DNA from: Melastoma dodecandrum
Lineage: Eukaryota > Streptophyta > Magnoliopsida > Myrtales > Melastomataceae
NCBI GenBank assembly: GCA_029817715.1
Contig: JARUPY010000471.1
Coordinates: 1,364,001 to 1,428,000, forward strand
Direction of reading: 5' to 3'
DNA: 64,000 bases
The notes beneath the pieces are model-generated. The model saw only the letters and a list, made by a program, of their open reading frames with translations. It ran no database searches and was not told where the DNA came from. Each line of letters begins with the position of its first letter. The first letter of the stretch is position 1. Shown here piece after piece: positions 10,297-24,000 of this stretch. The position numbers were made by a program, and so were the translations under genes.

Positions 10297-13200
10297 ATGG
10301 GCACATCGAAGGACGAGCCTGTCGACGATTCCGAGACCGAATCCTACGGTGCCGCTGCCAAGAAGAGCGACACGGAAGACGAGCCAGACGAAGACGCCGC
10401 CCTGCCGCCGCCGAGGGAATCTTGCCCGTATGAAGAAGGGGAAAAGGTGCTTGCTTTCCACAGCCTCCAAGTCTACGAAGCCAGGGTATCTTTCTCTGCT
10501 GTTTCACTGTTTGTCGTGGCGGTCTGATTTTTGGGGGAGGATGAACCTGTTTGTTTGGCAGATCTAAACTTGCCTTAGGGGAGATATGGAGCTCGATTTG
10601 GCTTTTTTTCTGTTGGAACTTGGGAACTTATTCGCTGCTTCTGGGAGCTGAGACGTTTCTAGTTATCATAAATTGTGAAACATTAAGGGGGTTATCTTGA
10701 TTAGTTGGGTGTGCTCTACGTGTTTGGGAAGCAGCCCTTTGGAAGAAATTAGGTTCCCAGGTAAATCATAGATAGAACAGACAAGTTGTACTGTCTGAAA
10801 AGCAAAAGGGTTGGATGCGAAGAAACGTGCTTTGGATTTTATGAGCAGATGCCCTGAATTTTGTTTTACTATTTGCTCGATTGATAGGTCAAGTTGATTA
10901 GAAGTCGCTGTTAAGCATAGTATCATCTTAAACAAAAGTACATTAGGTGCAGGGTAAGATAGTTCCATCGCTCCCCGTGCGCTGTTCTGATTGGAACTAT
11001 TCAGATCCTTTGGGACTTTTGAGTGGTTTTGTGGTCTATCACATGCTTTTGTTTAGCGTCGATGGCTGGATGATCTCATCTCACACTGGGGTTGTTTCAA
11101 AAGTGTGTGTCAATATGTGTAACCTGTCTATTTGCTTTACATGCCAGGTGAGAAAAATCGAATATCGGTTGAACGAGTGGAGATATTTCTTACATTACCT
11201 TGTAAGTCTCTTTCACACCTTGTTGTTTTCGATTTTCTTCATTTCCTTTATTTGTTCTGGAGTTCTAACAGAACCCCTCACACAAACTGCCTATTTCAGT
11301 TCTATCTGGTGTTTTATAATTGTCATTTTTGCAGGGTTGGAACAAAAAGTGAGTGCACATTCTCTTGTGGATCCCCTTTTGGTGCTTGTATGGTGCTTCC
11401 TTTGGATTTCTACCCAAATGATGATGACATAGTGTCATTAAAGAGAGAGTGCTGGTGTAGTTGCGCATCATTTATGTCTTTACTGCCGCGAGGATGAAGT
11501 TCACATATTTATCACTGGAAAGCATAAGCATTAGCGTAATATTTTTTAAGGCAATCTGTTCTACTGTCCCCCTGATATTATAATTTTTCTCGATATGCAC
11601 CTAAACAGTAGTATAATTTAGTCAGTAATTATCCTATTGTTAAACCAATTTACTGGCACTGTTCGATATCTGATGTCCTCATGCAAGTCATTTCCTGTTT
11701 TCTTGGAGAAAATTATTAAAAAGTTGAAGAGCGACTCATTTGAATGGGCAGTTGGGATGAATGGGTCCTTGGAAGTCGGTTAATGAAATATACGGAAGAG
11801 AATGTTCAGAAGCACCTAACGAACAGCAGTAAACAAGATTTAGAGAAGAATGCAGGATCTGGCCGCCCAGCTCTGCTGAAAACAGGTCGGTTCTAATATT
11901 TCTGAGGTTTGATAAATTTATTGAACCAAATTGCTCATGCTGACGCATGGTAATCTGGTTTTAGAGAGGATGTTGTTCTGCTGTCTTCGTTTTTTTAACC
12001 CACTGACTGTTATATGCAGTGCCCAGAGGCAGGAAAAGGAAAATCGATGCTGCCACTAAGGTACTATTTCTTCCATTATGGTTTACTGCAGATTGTATGT
12101 CACTTAATAACAACTTTAAATTTGCCCTATTTACCCGGTGATATTTACAATGCTGTCGTAATGTCTCATAAACAAAATTATATCCATTACAATAGGTGTC
12201 CTGTCCTTATCAGGAAAAGGGCGCTTTGTCTTCTGTAAAGCTTGTGAGCATTCGACTTCCAGCTGTACTGAAGAAGCAGCTGACTGATGACTGTGAATTT
12301 ATTACCCATCTTGGCAAGGTAAGCCATTCTGTAAGGGCCTCTTACTCTATGTCCTGGCTCCTTAATATCTCGTTCATGGACGATAGAAAACTTTCGCCAG
12401 ATGGTGGTATTTGATGTGGAAATTGAAAAAAATGATTCCGTTGCAACCAAACTAATTGAGGATAGCCGCCTGAATATTTCCTCTTAACATTGTCTTATGG
12501 TAATTAAACTTGAATAGTGCTTTTTAGATACTAATCAGAACAATATGTTCTTTGACAGTTAGTAAAGCTTCCACGTGTTCCAAACGTTGATGATATTACA
12601 AAGAAATATCTAAACTACAGGATGAAGAAAGATGGCTCGTAAGTTCAGCATCTCCCTGTCTCTCAATTGTTCAGTAATTTTGGAATTTGATGGAAAATTT
12701 TTAGGTCTGAAACGACAGAATAACTTATGAAAATTGTTAATAACAACATTGGTTGCTCTAGCTAGCGGAAGAGTTTATACGTGCTGTGCCCTGATTGCCA
12801 TTAAACGCCAACGTGCTTTGCATTAAAACAAATACAGACACATTAGTTCTGTCCCACATCCCACTTACACTTCAACCGTGCTGTTTGGTTTCATGGGTCT
12901 TGGCATTAATTAGCTGTCTGTATAGAATGTTGAGTTGATCGCCATGTGAGTATGAGCTTGATGGGTTAGTCCACATTCTTAAATCGCTATAGGGTGGCTG
13001 ATTCTGTCAGAGAGATTATGAAAGGCTTGCAATGTTACTTTGACAAAGTCCTTCCCATAATGCTTTTGTACAAAACGGAACGGCACCAGTATGAACAAGC
13101 AATAACGGACAATGTTCCTCCTTCGATGGTCTATGGTGCAGAGCACTTGCTGCGCCTATTCGGTACGTCTCCTCTTCTTATTTTAAATCCTTTTGCATTT

Positions 13201-13610
13201 TATTATTCTGGCTGCCACACCCAGAAGCTGATGTTGGTGGATGCCATCACTCTAAATTCTAAAGTAAAAGTCCCTCCCCGCTAATTCATGCTGTCTGATA
13301 TCCCCTGTTGCTTGTTGCAGTGAAGTTGCCAGAGTTGTTGTTACATGCAAACATCGAAGAGGAGACACTCACAGAACTGCGACAGAAACTAACCGAGTTT
13401 CTCAAGTATACACCCTTTCTTTCCGTTACTTATTTGTTTAGATCCCCGCCATCAGGTGTCCTGTTCGTGGCTGCATAAATTGGTTATTTGCACTTACCAT
13501 CTCCTATCACTCGACGCAGGTTCTTGCAGAAGAACCAGAGCACGTTCTTCATGTCGACGTACCATTCCCCAGAAGAGTCCGAGAGCAGCAAGAACCGTCC
13601 AGCCGGTTAG
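10297..13610 (+). CDS. MRG: MRG-domain chromatin reader (MRG1/MRG2-like)
   Basis: Ten exons: 10297-10485, 11148-11201, 11335-11348, 11752-11885, 12020-12060, 12214-12318, 12559-12638, 12993-13162, 13321-13405 and 13520-13610. All introns are GT-AG, and the joined frame gives 320 residues, the usual MRG length. After an acidic N-terminus comes a chromo/Tudor-knot domain (about 45-105) ending in the diagnostic HYLGWNKNWDEWV, which spans a 14-nt microexon. A basic linker follows (PRGRKRK), then the MRG domain (about 150-315) with EKGALSS, a LPRVPNVDDI motif and a KLPELL helix. Plant MRG proteins bind H3K4me3/H3K36me3 and take part in flowering-time transcription and in NuA4-type acetyltransferase recruitment; the target specificity here is unknown. 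It ends tail to tail with the MYB gene. Confidence 0.93.
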
Positions 13611-14521
13611 CAGTTCTACCCCTTAGCACGTATATGTCATATAAATGTGGTGGGTAAAGGTTAGATGTGTTGTATGAATAGGCCCCCGTTGTCTTTTCAT
13701 CCTCTTCTATTCTCCATGAAAGTAGTACCTCTTTGCTGTTGTTACTGTGCCTGCAAGACACTGGTTCTTGTCTGGAAGCATGAGTCCGCAGGTGCTGATG
13801 GGCCGACACGTACAAGGACAAAAGTCCAATGTGAGCAGCTTCAAACTTGAACAGCCCCGGTCAGATGGTTAAAGGGGGATTCAAACAGAAGTGGTTTTAG
13901 TTCGTATCCCACATATTTGGATCAAGGCAAAGATTGAGATTTTCAGTTGAGATGGGTTCAGTGAAAACACATCTAACAGTTGAGATTTTCCTTGTTCTCG
14001 TTCTTCCCAACCCCCGACAAAACACAAGCACCCGATAGTAGGTTGCCTTATTTCCGTTGGTTGCCATCAAGATCAACCAACTTCCCACATCCTCTCCGGA
14101 TTGCCATCTCATCCTCATCTTCATCATCCTCAGTTCCCACTTCCACCCACTTTATATACATAACCGACTAATTAATCCTAAATTATTCCCCATCTCAGCT
14201 GCAACCGAAGGCCTAAAACCTAAGCCGCAAGAACAGAACTGGGTACTTACGTTTTGGAAGGAAAGGCCTAGACTTTTTTGAACAGGAACATTAAAAACAA
14301 AAACGTGAAAAACGAAACTGGCAGGCGTTTCAACTCTGGTCTCTCGCTCTCTCTCGTGTCTGGTTTGGATTTGCATTGGTTTCCACCTCCTCCCATGCTA
14401 AGAAATCTAACACCAGCTCCTTCCGATCATCGTGGGAGGATGATCCACCTTCTCCTAACTACTTTAACCACCCTTCCTCGTAGTTTTGGCCACCTGCGGC
14501 GCACCACCGAAAACAACCGCC
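13611..14521. other. Convergent intergenic region, MRG and MYB 3' ends
   Basis: It contains both 3' UTRs. No additional gene is recognised. Confidence 0.5.
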
Positions 14522-15385
14522 CTAATCCATCTTGCCGACCCCGATCCTCTTGACGGCGGCGTTACGGACCGCCGCATCGGCCTGCATCTGCGTCCGGATC
14601 CCCCCCTGATCCATTCCGGAGATGTAACTCCTCACCTCCTTCCTAATCATCTCCTGCAACACCGACATGAACTCCTCGCTGAAGAACTGCTTCTCGTAAA
14701 CGCTGGAGATGTTAGCCTGGCTGGCCAGGGGCACCGCCACCGTCACCTCCGGCTGGGTTTCCATGGGTTGCGACTGAGGCAGAGGACTCTGCTGAAGATC
14801 AGGGCCGGATCCGTGGGTCTCGCCGGACTCCGATCCAGGCAAAGAAAGGCTGAGGGAAGTCGGGGGATCAGCCCTCGGAAAGGGCCTAAATAAGTGCCCG
14901 GAATCGCTGATGTCGGACCCTGAGGGGCTGACGGGGCCGAGGAACAGGTCGGAAGAGGAGTTCCCCGCACCAAGGCTGGCCGACCGCTTCAGCGGCTGGA
15001 TGAGCGCGTCGTCCTCCCCGTCCTCGGACACGAGAGGGGAGCACTTGCGCTTGAGGGTGGAGTTCCAGTGGTTCTTGACGGCGTTGTCGGTCCGACCGAC
15101 CAGAAGCCTGGCGATGGTGGCCCACTTGTTGCCAAACTTGGCATGGGCCCGAACGATGGTGTCGTCTTCGTCAGGGGAGAAGGGGCGGTGCTCGACCTGA
15201 GGGGAGAGCTGGTTGCACCAGCGGAGGCGGCAGGACTTGCCGGAGCGACCGGGGATGGACTTGCTGATAAGGGACCAGTTCCGAGGGCCGTAGGAGCGGA
15301 CGAGACGCTGGAGGGAGTCGTCTTCCTCAGGACTCCACGGGCCCTTGATCCGATCAGAAGGATCCTTCCTCGACGCGGACGACAT
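14522..15385 (-). CDS. R2R3-MYB transcription factor, subgroup 22 (MYB44-like)
   Basis: A single-exon gene of 287 residues. R2 starts at [10 protein letters not shown] (about 14) and R3 at [10 protein letters not shown] (about 67), each with the regular Trp spacing; the first R3 aromatic is Phe, as usual. Subgroup-22 signatures follow: [13 protein letters not shown], an EAR-type repression motif LSLSLPG (about 180), and a C-terminal [17 protein letters not shown] helix. Lack of introns is typical of this clade (Arabidopsis MYB44, 70, 73 and 77), whose members act in the nucleus in abscisic acid, auxin and stress responses. The assignment to subgroup 22 is firm; which member it matches cannot be said. 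Confidence 0.93.
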   Translation of the reverse strand: MSSASRKDPSDRIKGPWSPEEDDSLQRLVRSYGPRNWSLISKSIPGRSGKSCRLRWCNQLSPQVEHRPFSPDEDDTIVRAHAKFGNKWATIARLLVGRTDNAVKNHWNSTLKRKCSPLVSEDGEDDALIQPLKRSASLGAGNSSSDLFLGPVSPSGSDISDSGHLFRPFPRADPPTSLSLSLPGSESGETHGSGPDLQQSPLPQSQPMETQPEVTVAVPLASQANISSVYEKQFFSEEFMSVLQEMIRKEVRSYISGMDQGGIRTQMQADAAVRNAAVKRIGVGKMD

Positions 15386-15450
15386 CTGATAATAAAATTC
15401 GAAAATTCAATCACCCACGATCGGTCGAGGGGGGAGGGGAAGACTGCACT

Positions 15451-15459
15451 TTTTATATC
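15451..15459 (-). promoter_or_regulatory. Probable TATA box of the MYB gene
   Basis: GATATAAAA on the minus strand, about 66-74 bp upstream of the ATG at 15385. Confidence 0.55.
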
Positions 15460-18400
15460 GGGAATGGTTGAGGGAGGGGATAGGGATGACCGGTTGGGCC
15501 GGTCGGTTGGACCGGAGATTAACCGTTGAAAGACTTGCTCGTGGATTATTTACTCAGAAAATATATTTCATTAATTATTATTATGTCCTTTTGTTCACCG
15601 TGAAACGTGTGGCCAAAAAAAATCATCCAAACAGAGCGTTTGGGTTTGGGGGGGTCAGGGCAGTTCCGATGAAAATATATAACGAAATAAATATATTCAT
15701 GAATGTCTGATGCCCACTTGATATTTTGCTCGGGCAGTACAGCTGGCTATTGGACACGCGTCGTCAGTAGGGAGGAGTTTCAGTTTGGTTTCCTTTTTAG
15801 CTTTCTCGTGGTGACGAATGATTTCTGCGTACGCGTCGTTGCTTAATATAATTGTTTTTTTTAATAAAATAAATACTAAATTACTAAATTTAAAGCAACG
15901 AAGGAACCCATTTTAAATACATATATACCGAATGTTTGGTGGGTTTTTGTTTGTTCCGGTCATCCCCTTTTTTTTTTTGAGTACCGCCCCATCACTTGCC
16001 GGTTGCTGCATTTGGGTGTTCTTTTTTCCCATCCTTATCCGTTGCTTCCCACATGTTTTTCTTTTCCCTTGCCGACGCCAAGCAATCAAATAATTGATTA
16101 TTCCGATGATCAAAAAATCCGAAGGGGAAATAAGGCCGATTCGATCGGAATGTTTTGAGGAAGGACCGGCCTATTAATAAAGAGGTTTGTTTGATCGGAA
16201 CACGAGACCTCCGCGCCCGGGGGGAACTATTAATTAATTAATAACTTGGAACACGAATGCATCCACCGTTCATATTTTAATTCCCCCGATTAATCGCGTC
16301 GGTTGTCGGTGTCGAGTCTGGTACGGCGTCCAGACTGTGAAAAGGGGAGGCCGTTTTGGAAGGTAAACGACGACGGAGGTTAATACTACATAAGATTGAT
16401 GTTTTCGAAAAAATGTACGGCGTGAAGGTCACAAAAGTGGGGAAGGAGGAGGAGAAAGGTTTTTGGATCACGTAGAGGATGTGGACGTGGGATGGGTTGG
16501 TTCTTCCTTTGACCAAAAACAAAAAAAAAAGAAGAGCTTCGAGAATAAGGGTCCAATTCCAGGCTGTCCACCACTTCCCCCCATTCACCCCACCACACCC
16601 TGCCTGCCTGCCCACCTCAAGTGGTAATAATTGAGTCTTGTTATAATCCACCCCAATCTCTCACAGCGTCCTTCGCTTCTTGAGTCGTTCAAATTAACGA
16701 AGCTACGACTCCAGATAGAATGTGAGACGTGGGGTTGGGATTTGTTTTAGTACCGCTGTGTAAAAGAGCGGAGCAAAAAGATAGAAATATTGATGATTCT
16801 GATCAGTCAGTCGGCTTCTGCAAAATTGCAGTTAATTTTATAAGTTTTTTATATCAGGGGAGGTTGAAAAGGACGCACGGAAGCTGCCGGGCTATACGAC
16901 AGAATTCCTCCCCCTTCTCCTTTTATTTATAAGAAATATCTCTGGAGGGAACCGGAGTCACACAAAAAAAGGAATGAGAAAAAAGGCAAAAGGAAAAGTG
17001 GGGAGAAACTCAAAAGGCATTTTTGTATAGTCCAGGCTGTCGCCCACCACCACCGCCCCCCCCCCCTTCCCCTTATAACGGCCACCCTTTGACCTCCACG
17101 TGTCGGTCCACCCACTCAATTTCATTGCCTCCTTCCGCGTTGTTTCCATCATCCAACACACAAACTCCTTCCGTACCTACTAAATCGGGAACTCAATCCC
17201 CACCACGACCACCATCACCAACCCGACCCGACTCCGTGCGATGAGACACCGGTTGGTTGGTTGGTTGGGATTGTTCCTTCTGATTTTTGGGTCGGGTGGG
17301 GGCGAAGGCGATTTTAGCATGAACCGACACCCAATCGGATGGGGGGGTAATATCATCGCCTTAACCCCATTATTCACTCCTAATTGGGCCTCAGGATAAA
17401 CGTTTGTTTCTTTTCCTTTCTGAAAGGACGGACGGGTCCATTTTAAAAGATATATTTCATTTATGTCAAAGGGGATAATTATTGGTTTTCTCCCTTTCCC
17501 CACGGATATGCTAAGGAGGGGGAGGGGTGTGTGTTCTTGATTTGCGGGATGGACAGCTGTTGCTGGGGAAAGGATGATGGCCTGACCCCCCAGCAGCCTA
17601 CCTTCCCCCCCTTTAAGCCTTAACTTAACTCGCCGCCCCGTAACTTGGGGGCACGTTTAATGTGTGAGTCAACGTCACGTGAGCCGGTCCCAATTGGGAG
17701 CCGTGACCTCGTCCCTCCCAGCCATCGCTAACCCCCCTTTTTTGTCCCTCTGTCGCGCATTCCGCCTCAGCGTGCACCCCCACCCCCGTCCAGTGATGAA
17801 TGTATGATTACGTTTTAGCCATTCGAATATTGCGAAATAACTTAATCATTGAAACGAGGGGACACCTCCCTCCCTCCCATCCCTTCCCTGCATTGCATTT
17901 GGGGAAGTGTCCCCGCTTATCTAAACAAGGGCCAATGCATGTACATATGACAGCATTCCTGGTTGTCCCCCCCCCCCCCCCCATCCCCAATATCCATGGT
18001 TCGTTGAATCGGTACAGAATAAGAATGGGGGAGTCGTACGTACGTTACGTACGCCGGACAAAGGGGGAGTGGAGTAAATTTTCTTATAATTCTACTCCTT
18101 TATCTCTGATTTAAAAATAAATACTTGATGTGGTTTCTTTTTTAACGGGCGAGAGCGTAGGGGTGGGGGCGGGGGTGTGTCGTGATCCGGGTGGACGAGG
18201 TTGTCGTGGTAGGGTAAAGGAAGTGACGTGGCGTGTCCAACGGACGCAGCGGTTGAATAGGATAGACTGAATATTGGTTTTTCACCGAAAATAGAGTAAT
18301 TAGGGAATGTGTGAAAAGAATTGGGTTAAATATTCGGTTAAATCGTCAATTTTATTGACGATTTTTCTTAAAATTAAAAAATAAAATAAAATAAAATAAT

Positions 18401-19783
18401 TATTTTAAGTTACGACTTTAAGATTATTTTACTCAATTTTTTAAAAACTCTTTCTTTTTATTCAAATTTTTATAGAGTCGGGATATTTCGGTGCAAAAAC
18501 TCCATTGAATATTTAATCCAAAGGAATGGGGGTAAAGGTGATTGGGTTGGTAGTGATGGGGACATAAAAGGCTGTTGCCAGCTATTACCCACTTACAAAC
18601 AAAATTTTATGTATTGATAAAATTATTTTAAAATAGGAGCCTTCCTACGAGTTCCAAAGAAAGAATAATCCCCCACCCCCGCACTCCCCAACTTAATATA
18701 TATTCAATGGATTAATTATTCTTTTTTTTTGGGGGGGGGGGGCGTTGGCCGTTGGGGGTGTTGGGGCCGGCAGTATTGACTCGACGTGATTCGTTAGGAG
18801 ACAAACACACACCCACACATACCATGCAAGCAGTTAGCGTACGACACACTCTTTAGTTTTTATTGCCATGACGTGGTCTCATCCGTCCTTTCTATAATAA
18901 TAATAATGTATTTGCGACGGATCTCATCATTAGTAACATGACATCTTTATCACGAACCATTTCATTAATCACATAAATGAAAGACATTGTTGGATGTGTT
19001 TTTTCTGGTTCGTAATCAACCTCCCCCCCCCCCCCCAACACCCACCCACTTACCGGTGAGTATAATATTATATAATTTTATAAAAAAAAGGGCTTTTTGT
19101 GTCAATTGTAACATCCGACTTGACTTATTTAACTTTAATTATTATATAATATGGGTAATTTAAATACATAACGGCTTCCTTCTTCTTCTTCTTCCTAATT
19201 CTCAACGATTTCAACGTCCAATTTCCCCAATTGCCAAAGTAAGCATGGGCATTTGAGATTCTAAATATCGATGCAATCAAGAAAATCAGTTGAGATTTCC
19301 GTTAAAAACTTACACGATTTATAGTATAAAAAATTGTTGGTTTTTTTTATTGCGGTGTGCATGACAGAGTTCAGTAGTGAAAGAGGTTTTCCAAGGTCTG
19401 TCCGAAAGGCCCAAGAGAGTTGTCTTGTTGATTCTTTGGGCTCGGACCACAATCCCAGTTCAAAATCATTGGAGAAGAATCGCCCCGGAATCATTTGCGC
19501 ACTCGCGTAAATCCTCCTGCTCTTGACTCGTTTGCAGTAGCATTACATATGTTAAGAAGAACCAACTGTCTCCTTTAACTATTAAAAACTAATAAAATTC
19601 GTGCATAAGAACTCGATTATGTATTTTTACCACCGTTATGTTTATGGAAATATTCCCGACACTTTTTTATTCTCTGTCGCGTGTACTGCACAGAAACATC
19701 ACAGCTTAATCCGGTGCTTATGGACCATGTCACAAATTACCCACCAAGGATAAGCAATCCGATTCCCGACACAAACCGCTACC
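15460..19783. other. Long intergenic region with homopolymer runs
   Basis: No coding exon or RNA gene was recognised. It contains runs of C at 17967-17982 (16) and 19023-19036 (14), and a T9-G12 junction at 18722-18742. An ACGT-type G-box core (CACGTG) lies near 17676. The last few hundred bases are the upstream region of the esterase gene. Confidence 0.5.
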
Positions 19784-21057
19784 ATGAGATCACACTCTGC
19801 CCTCTCCATTCTTTTCCTCGCAGGAATGTGTCTAGGCGAATCCCTTCCTAAGGACATCTTCATCCTAGCCGGTCAGAGCAACATGGCCGGCCGAGGTGGC
19901 GTGTCCCGCGGTAGATGGGATGGCAGGGTGCCCCTCGAATCCCACCCCAGTGCCGCTGTGCTCCGCCTAGATGCTCGCTTTGGTTGGGGAATTGCGAGGG
20001 ACCCCCTTCATTCTGATATAGACTACAACAGGACTTGCGGGGTTGGACCAGGAATGACGTTCGCCACCTCTGTCCTAGCCAGAGATCCTAGGATTCGGGT
20101 TGTCGGCCTGGTGCCTTGCGCAGTTGGCGGCACCAGGATTGTTCAGTGGTCAAAAGGTTCGGACCTATACCACCACCTGGTGGTCCGGGCTCGTGCCGCG
20201 CTGTGGGATGGCGGGAGACTCAGGGCAGTGCTGTGGTATCAAGGGGAGAGCGACACCGGCGTTCGGTCGGACGCCGTGGCGTACAAGACCAATATGCGGA
20301 AGCTGATTGGAGACCTGAGGACCGACCTCGATGACCCCTCGCTGCTCATAATTCAGGTTCTTTCCGGTCATCTTTCACTTGTCTGATTACTTGGTAATTA
20401 GTGTTGCGTATAGTCGAAACGCCTTCTTCAATGCTGATGATCTAACAATGGAAAGAAGCAATAACTTCGGTCTGTGAGGACGTGGGAGAGACAAACAAAC
20501 AATGTTACATTGAAAAAATATGAATACGCAAGTGTTAGGGTGGTCCACACCGCTAATAAATTTACCATGTTTTATCAGAGACATGGGCTGTAATCACATT
20601 CCCGTCAATAGGAAAACCATGTGGTCACAGTGACCACAACTGACATGTCTATGCTAGGCAAAGGGTGACCCTCTAGCTTGTCATCTGGTGCTTCCCATTC
20701 TCATATCCATCATGCACTATCTTTCCTCTTTCGTCCCTTCCACTGACACTCGTTGAGTGATCTTTATATAAACTAACAGAACATGGAAAGCGGTTGAATA
20801 ATTTAAGAGTGCTGATGGGAGACGCCCCACCTTTGGAGCGTCGGCGTTGATTGCAGGTGGCACTGGCGTCCAGGGAGGGCAAGTTCGTCAAGGCGGTTAG
20901 AAGGGCGCAGATAGAACTGGGGACGGAACTGAACGACGTGAAATGCGTGGATGCAAAGAGTTTGAGGCTAAAGGGAGATGGCCTCCACCTAACGACCAAG
21001 TCGCAGGTCCGTCTCGGTCTTATGTTGGCCGACGCATTCATTGCGTATTCCAAGTGA
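19784..21057 (+). CDS. SASA-domain carbohydrate esterase (At4g34215-like)
   Basis: Two exons, 19784-20356 and 20857-21057, give 257 residues. An N-terminal hydrophobic stretch (about 5-20) looks like a signal peptide, so secretion or entry to the endomembrane system is likely. The nucleophile block DIFILAGQSNMAGRGG (about 24-39), a central block LWYQGESDTG and a C-terminal DGLHLTTKSQ, which supplies Asp and His, are all present. The catalytic triad therefore appears complete. The family (SASA/DUF303) resembles sialate-O-acetylesterases and bacterial acetylxylan esterases; in plants the substrate is not established, and deacetylation of a cell wall glycan is a reasonable guess only. The intron falls in the same region as in family members known to me. 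Confidence 0.9.
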
Positions 21058-24000
21058 AAAAGGAAACGGTTTTAGAAACACCGGAGTCGAACCCAACACC
21101 GATCTCAAATTGTTAGCGAAATGATTAATCAAAAAGGAATGCAAGGAGGAAGAAAAAAAAAGAAGAAACGCGGTCCCGATTTCGGGCTTATTTGGGCCGT
21201 ATATTAATGGGCCAATAGTTCGTACGGGGCTCCAAAAGGCTTAATAAATGGGCCGGGATATTCTCTGTTGGGCCTTAACTAGGTATTCCTCTCCCTCTGA
21301 GGCAAAGCATACAATGATGCGAGTGTTTGCGCTGAGGCATAAATAACATAGGAATGATTACCTCCATCAATACAAAAAGAAAACGAAACACACACATCAA
21401 CCCTAGCCGTCGATCAAGCCATTCGGAATAAAACTTCGGACACCGAAGAGGCGCAATTAAGCAATTAAAACTCAATATTCAAATGGTTCGAGGTATTACG
21501 ATCGATCGGTTACGTCATGTAAATATATAATCAAAGGGATTCAAGTATGATATAATCACGTGGCTATGTAATTTCTCCATCTATTTTATGCGAACAATCA
21601 TCAAGCCCCCTCCTCGAATGACACCCCAGGGGAAGCCGCTTGATCTTTCCCTTTCCCCACCCAGGACTAATCGTGTCAAATAGTCATAAGCCTCGTACTC
21701 AGGCACTACTCAAATCATGCGCCGGACACTGGATGATAGAAAGTAATGGTAACTGGGTGCAGAACAGGTTCGTCTTCCTTAAGTCAACACACCAGAGGAG
21801 TAAACAAGCAAATCCACGGGATGGGGGATTCAGGGGGGCTGTTGATTTCCAAGGTTAATAATCATGGGGTCCAGGACGACAGATCACGCATTGTACCGGG
21901 AGGGAGAGGGGGTGGGGGGGTGGGGGGGGACGACTTACTGCCCGGGAATTCAGACATAAGATGGACCCCCTGAAACAGGAGGGAAACAAGCTGCCAATCA
22001 GCAAAAGGTCAAGCAAGCTACCCATTTAAAGCCTGCAGAGGGTTGGTGGCAAAAAGAGGCAAGGAAATATTGTTGGTATTACTACAATTATCATCATCAT
22101 CATCATTATCCTCACATGGGACTGGAGCACTCTTTCTGCATCCCCTGCTACTACCACAGGCACAGTCACTGGCCTTCGCTCACACTCTCTCTTGCATGGA
22201 ATGGGGATTTTGTCCGAACACATGCGGGGGTAGTTAATATGAGTTTGGACGTATTGCCCCAAAGAAGAATCCATCACCACCACTTCAATAACAATGGGAA
22301 ATGAACCAAAACAACACGTCCGTTTTCATTGCTAGGAAGAATGCGGTTGCGTTGCGTGCCTCACTCTAAGCCAGGCTTATTCTTTGGCCGCGTCATGAAC
22401 GAAACAAGCGACGTCGGAAAATCACTGCGAAGTTACTCAGAATTAAGGGAACAAACGGGAGTATCTGGGAGAGCTGTAATCGGTAAGTTATCGGGAAAGC
22501 CTTTCTAAACTTGGGGAGAGAGTGAGGCCCAATAACGGAAGCCCGATAGACGATCGGGTGGGGCCCATTGTACTCATCGGGTGGCCCACAACTGAAATAT
22601 TTACAAAACGAGAAGACATGGAAATGAATTGGAGAGAGGTGGGGGGTGATTTCTGATGACTCTGACAAGGAGACAACAACGTTGCATTGATAATTTTTTG
22701 CTTTATCTGGGGAGGGGAACATCATGGAAGAAAGGAGTTGCGCATTTACTACATTCACGAATGTAATGTGTTGGAATATAGAAAAAGGAAGAAAGGAAGA
22801 GAAAATTTAGCGGCAAGTGTGTGGAGTCAGGGGTTGTTTTAATTAAGTAGCTCCAACCACAGGGTGGTTGTCGTTCCCATTTCTTTCTTTCCCTCTTAAA
22901 TCGCAAAGTCAGAGAGGACCCATTTGGACATTCAATCCACTCAGGCAACTGGCGATAAATTTCCATGTCACTCGTAGAACTTCCCATCCACCGTTGGGGT
23001 CGATGCATTTCCACGGACGCCGTCGTGAATTAAGGGACAGGTCGTTGACTGCGGAGCGTCCCCTCCCGTGGCGTCGGGACGCCCTAATCGTTTCATCAAA
23101 GCGGACCCAGTCACGAGTTTGAAATATGGGTGGAGTTGTGGATGGGTGATATATAATACGAAATGTACACACTTTTTGTTGGATGTCACACAGACAATGC
23201 CAGCTAACTTGCAATATCCCCCCGACTTCGGATGATAAGAGGAGTCAAAATAAAGAAAGAAAGAAGGATAAAAAAAAGGAACGAGTATATAATAAAACCC
23301 AATGCCAAATTCATCTTTGTAGTAGTCCCTCTAGTCGATTAGTTAATCACGCACTCGGTCCGATGCTTGACATGTTGTATACTACTTTATGGAATAACCC
23401 ATGCAGATCGCGCAGGTTATTGTTTATGCGTTCGAAAATCTCGAAGAACACAAGGGCAGTGGTAGAGTTAGGTCTTTGCAAACAATTGTTATCATTATTG
23501 TCCTATGCCCGTTTCGAATCTCGAAGAGGCATTTCATAATGAGCCACCGGGTGATCCAATCTTAAAACTCGAGTGAATTTGTGTTTGAAATAGTTTAACT
23601 ACCGATAACTTAGACACTTTCCTTTTGTTTTACTTAAGAGAGGCATAATAAAAAGTGATCAATCGGGTGTTAAACTAATTCCCCTCCCCTCCCTCAAAAC
23701 TTTCTTACCGAACAATAGCTTTAATCATCGATTTGTTCCACCACCTCCCCAACTCTTGCTTTTGCTTTTTGTTGGCGTCGATTCCTTCAAAACATAAAGC
23801 ACAAGGAGAGGAGAGCAAGCAACAACGACCCCTCACGAACGCAAAAATAAGTTTGTCCCCTAATTTCAACACTTCTTTTCCTCTCATGTCCCCTTTTTTT
23901 TCTTTTTCGCTTTTCGATCCCATTGACATATGAATTTTGGATTTCGAGTCAAATGGGCCGAAGATGTGAGACTATGTGTAAACATCACTCGAGAAGCCCG

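Noticed and set aside
10046..10507. Minus-strand open frame over MRG exon 1
   Set aside because: Antisense shadow of the MRG first exon, with no family match.
22090..22112. CRISPR-like short repeats (TCATCA)
   Set aside because: Simple trinucleotide microsatellite in a plant genome, no spacers.
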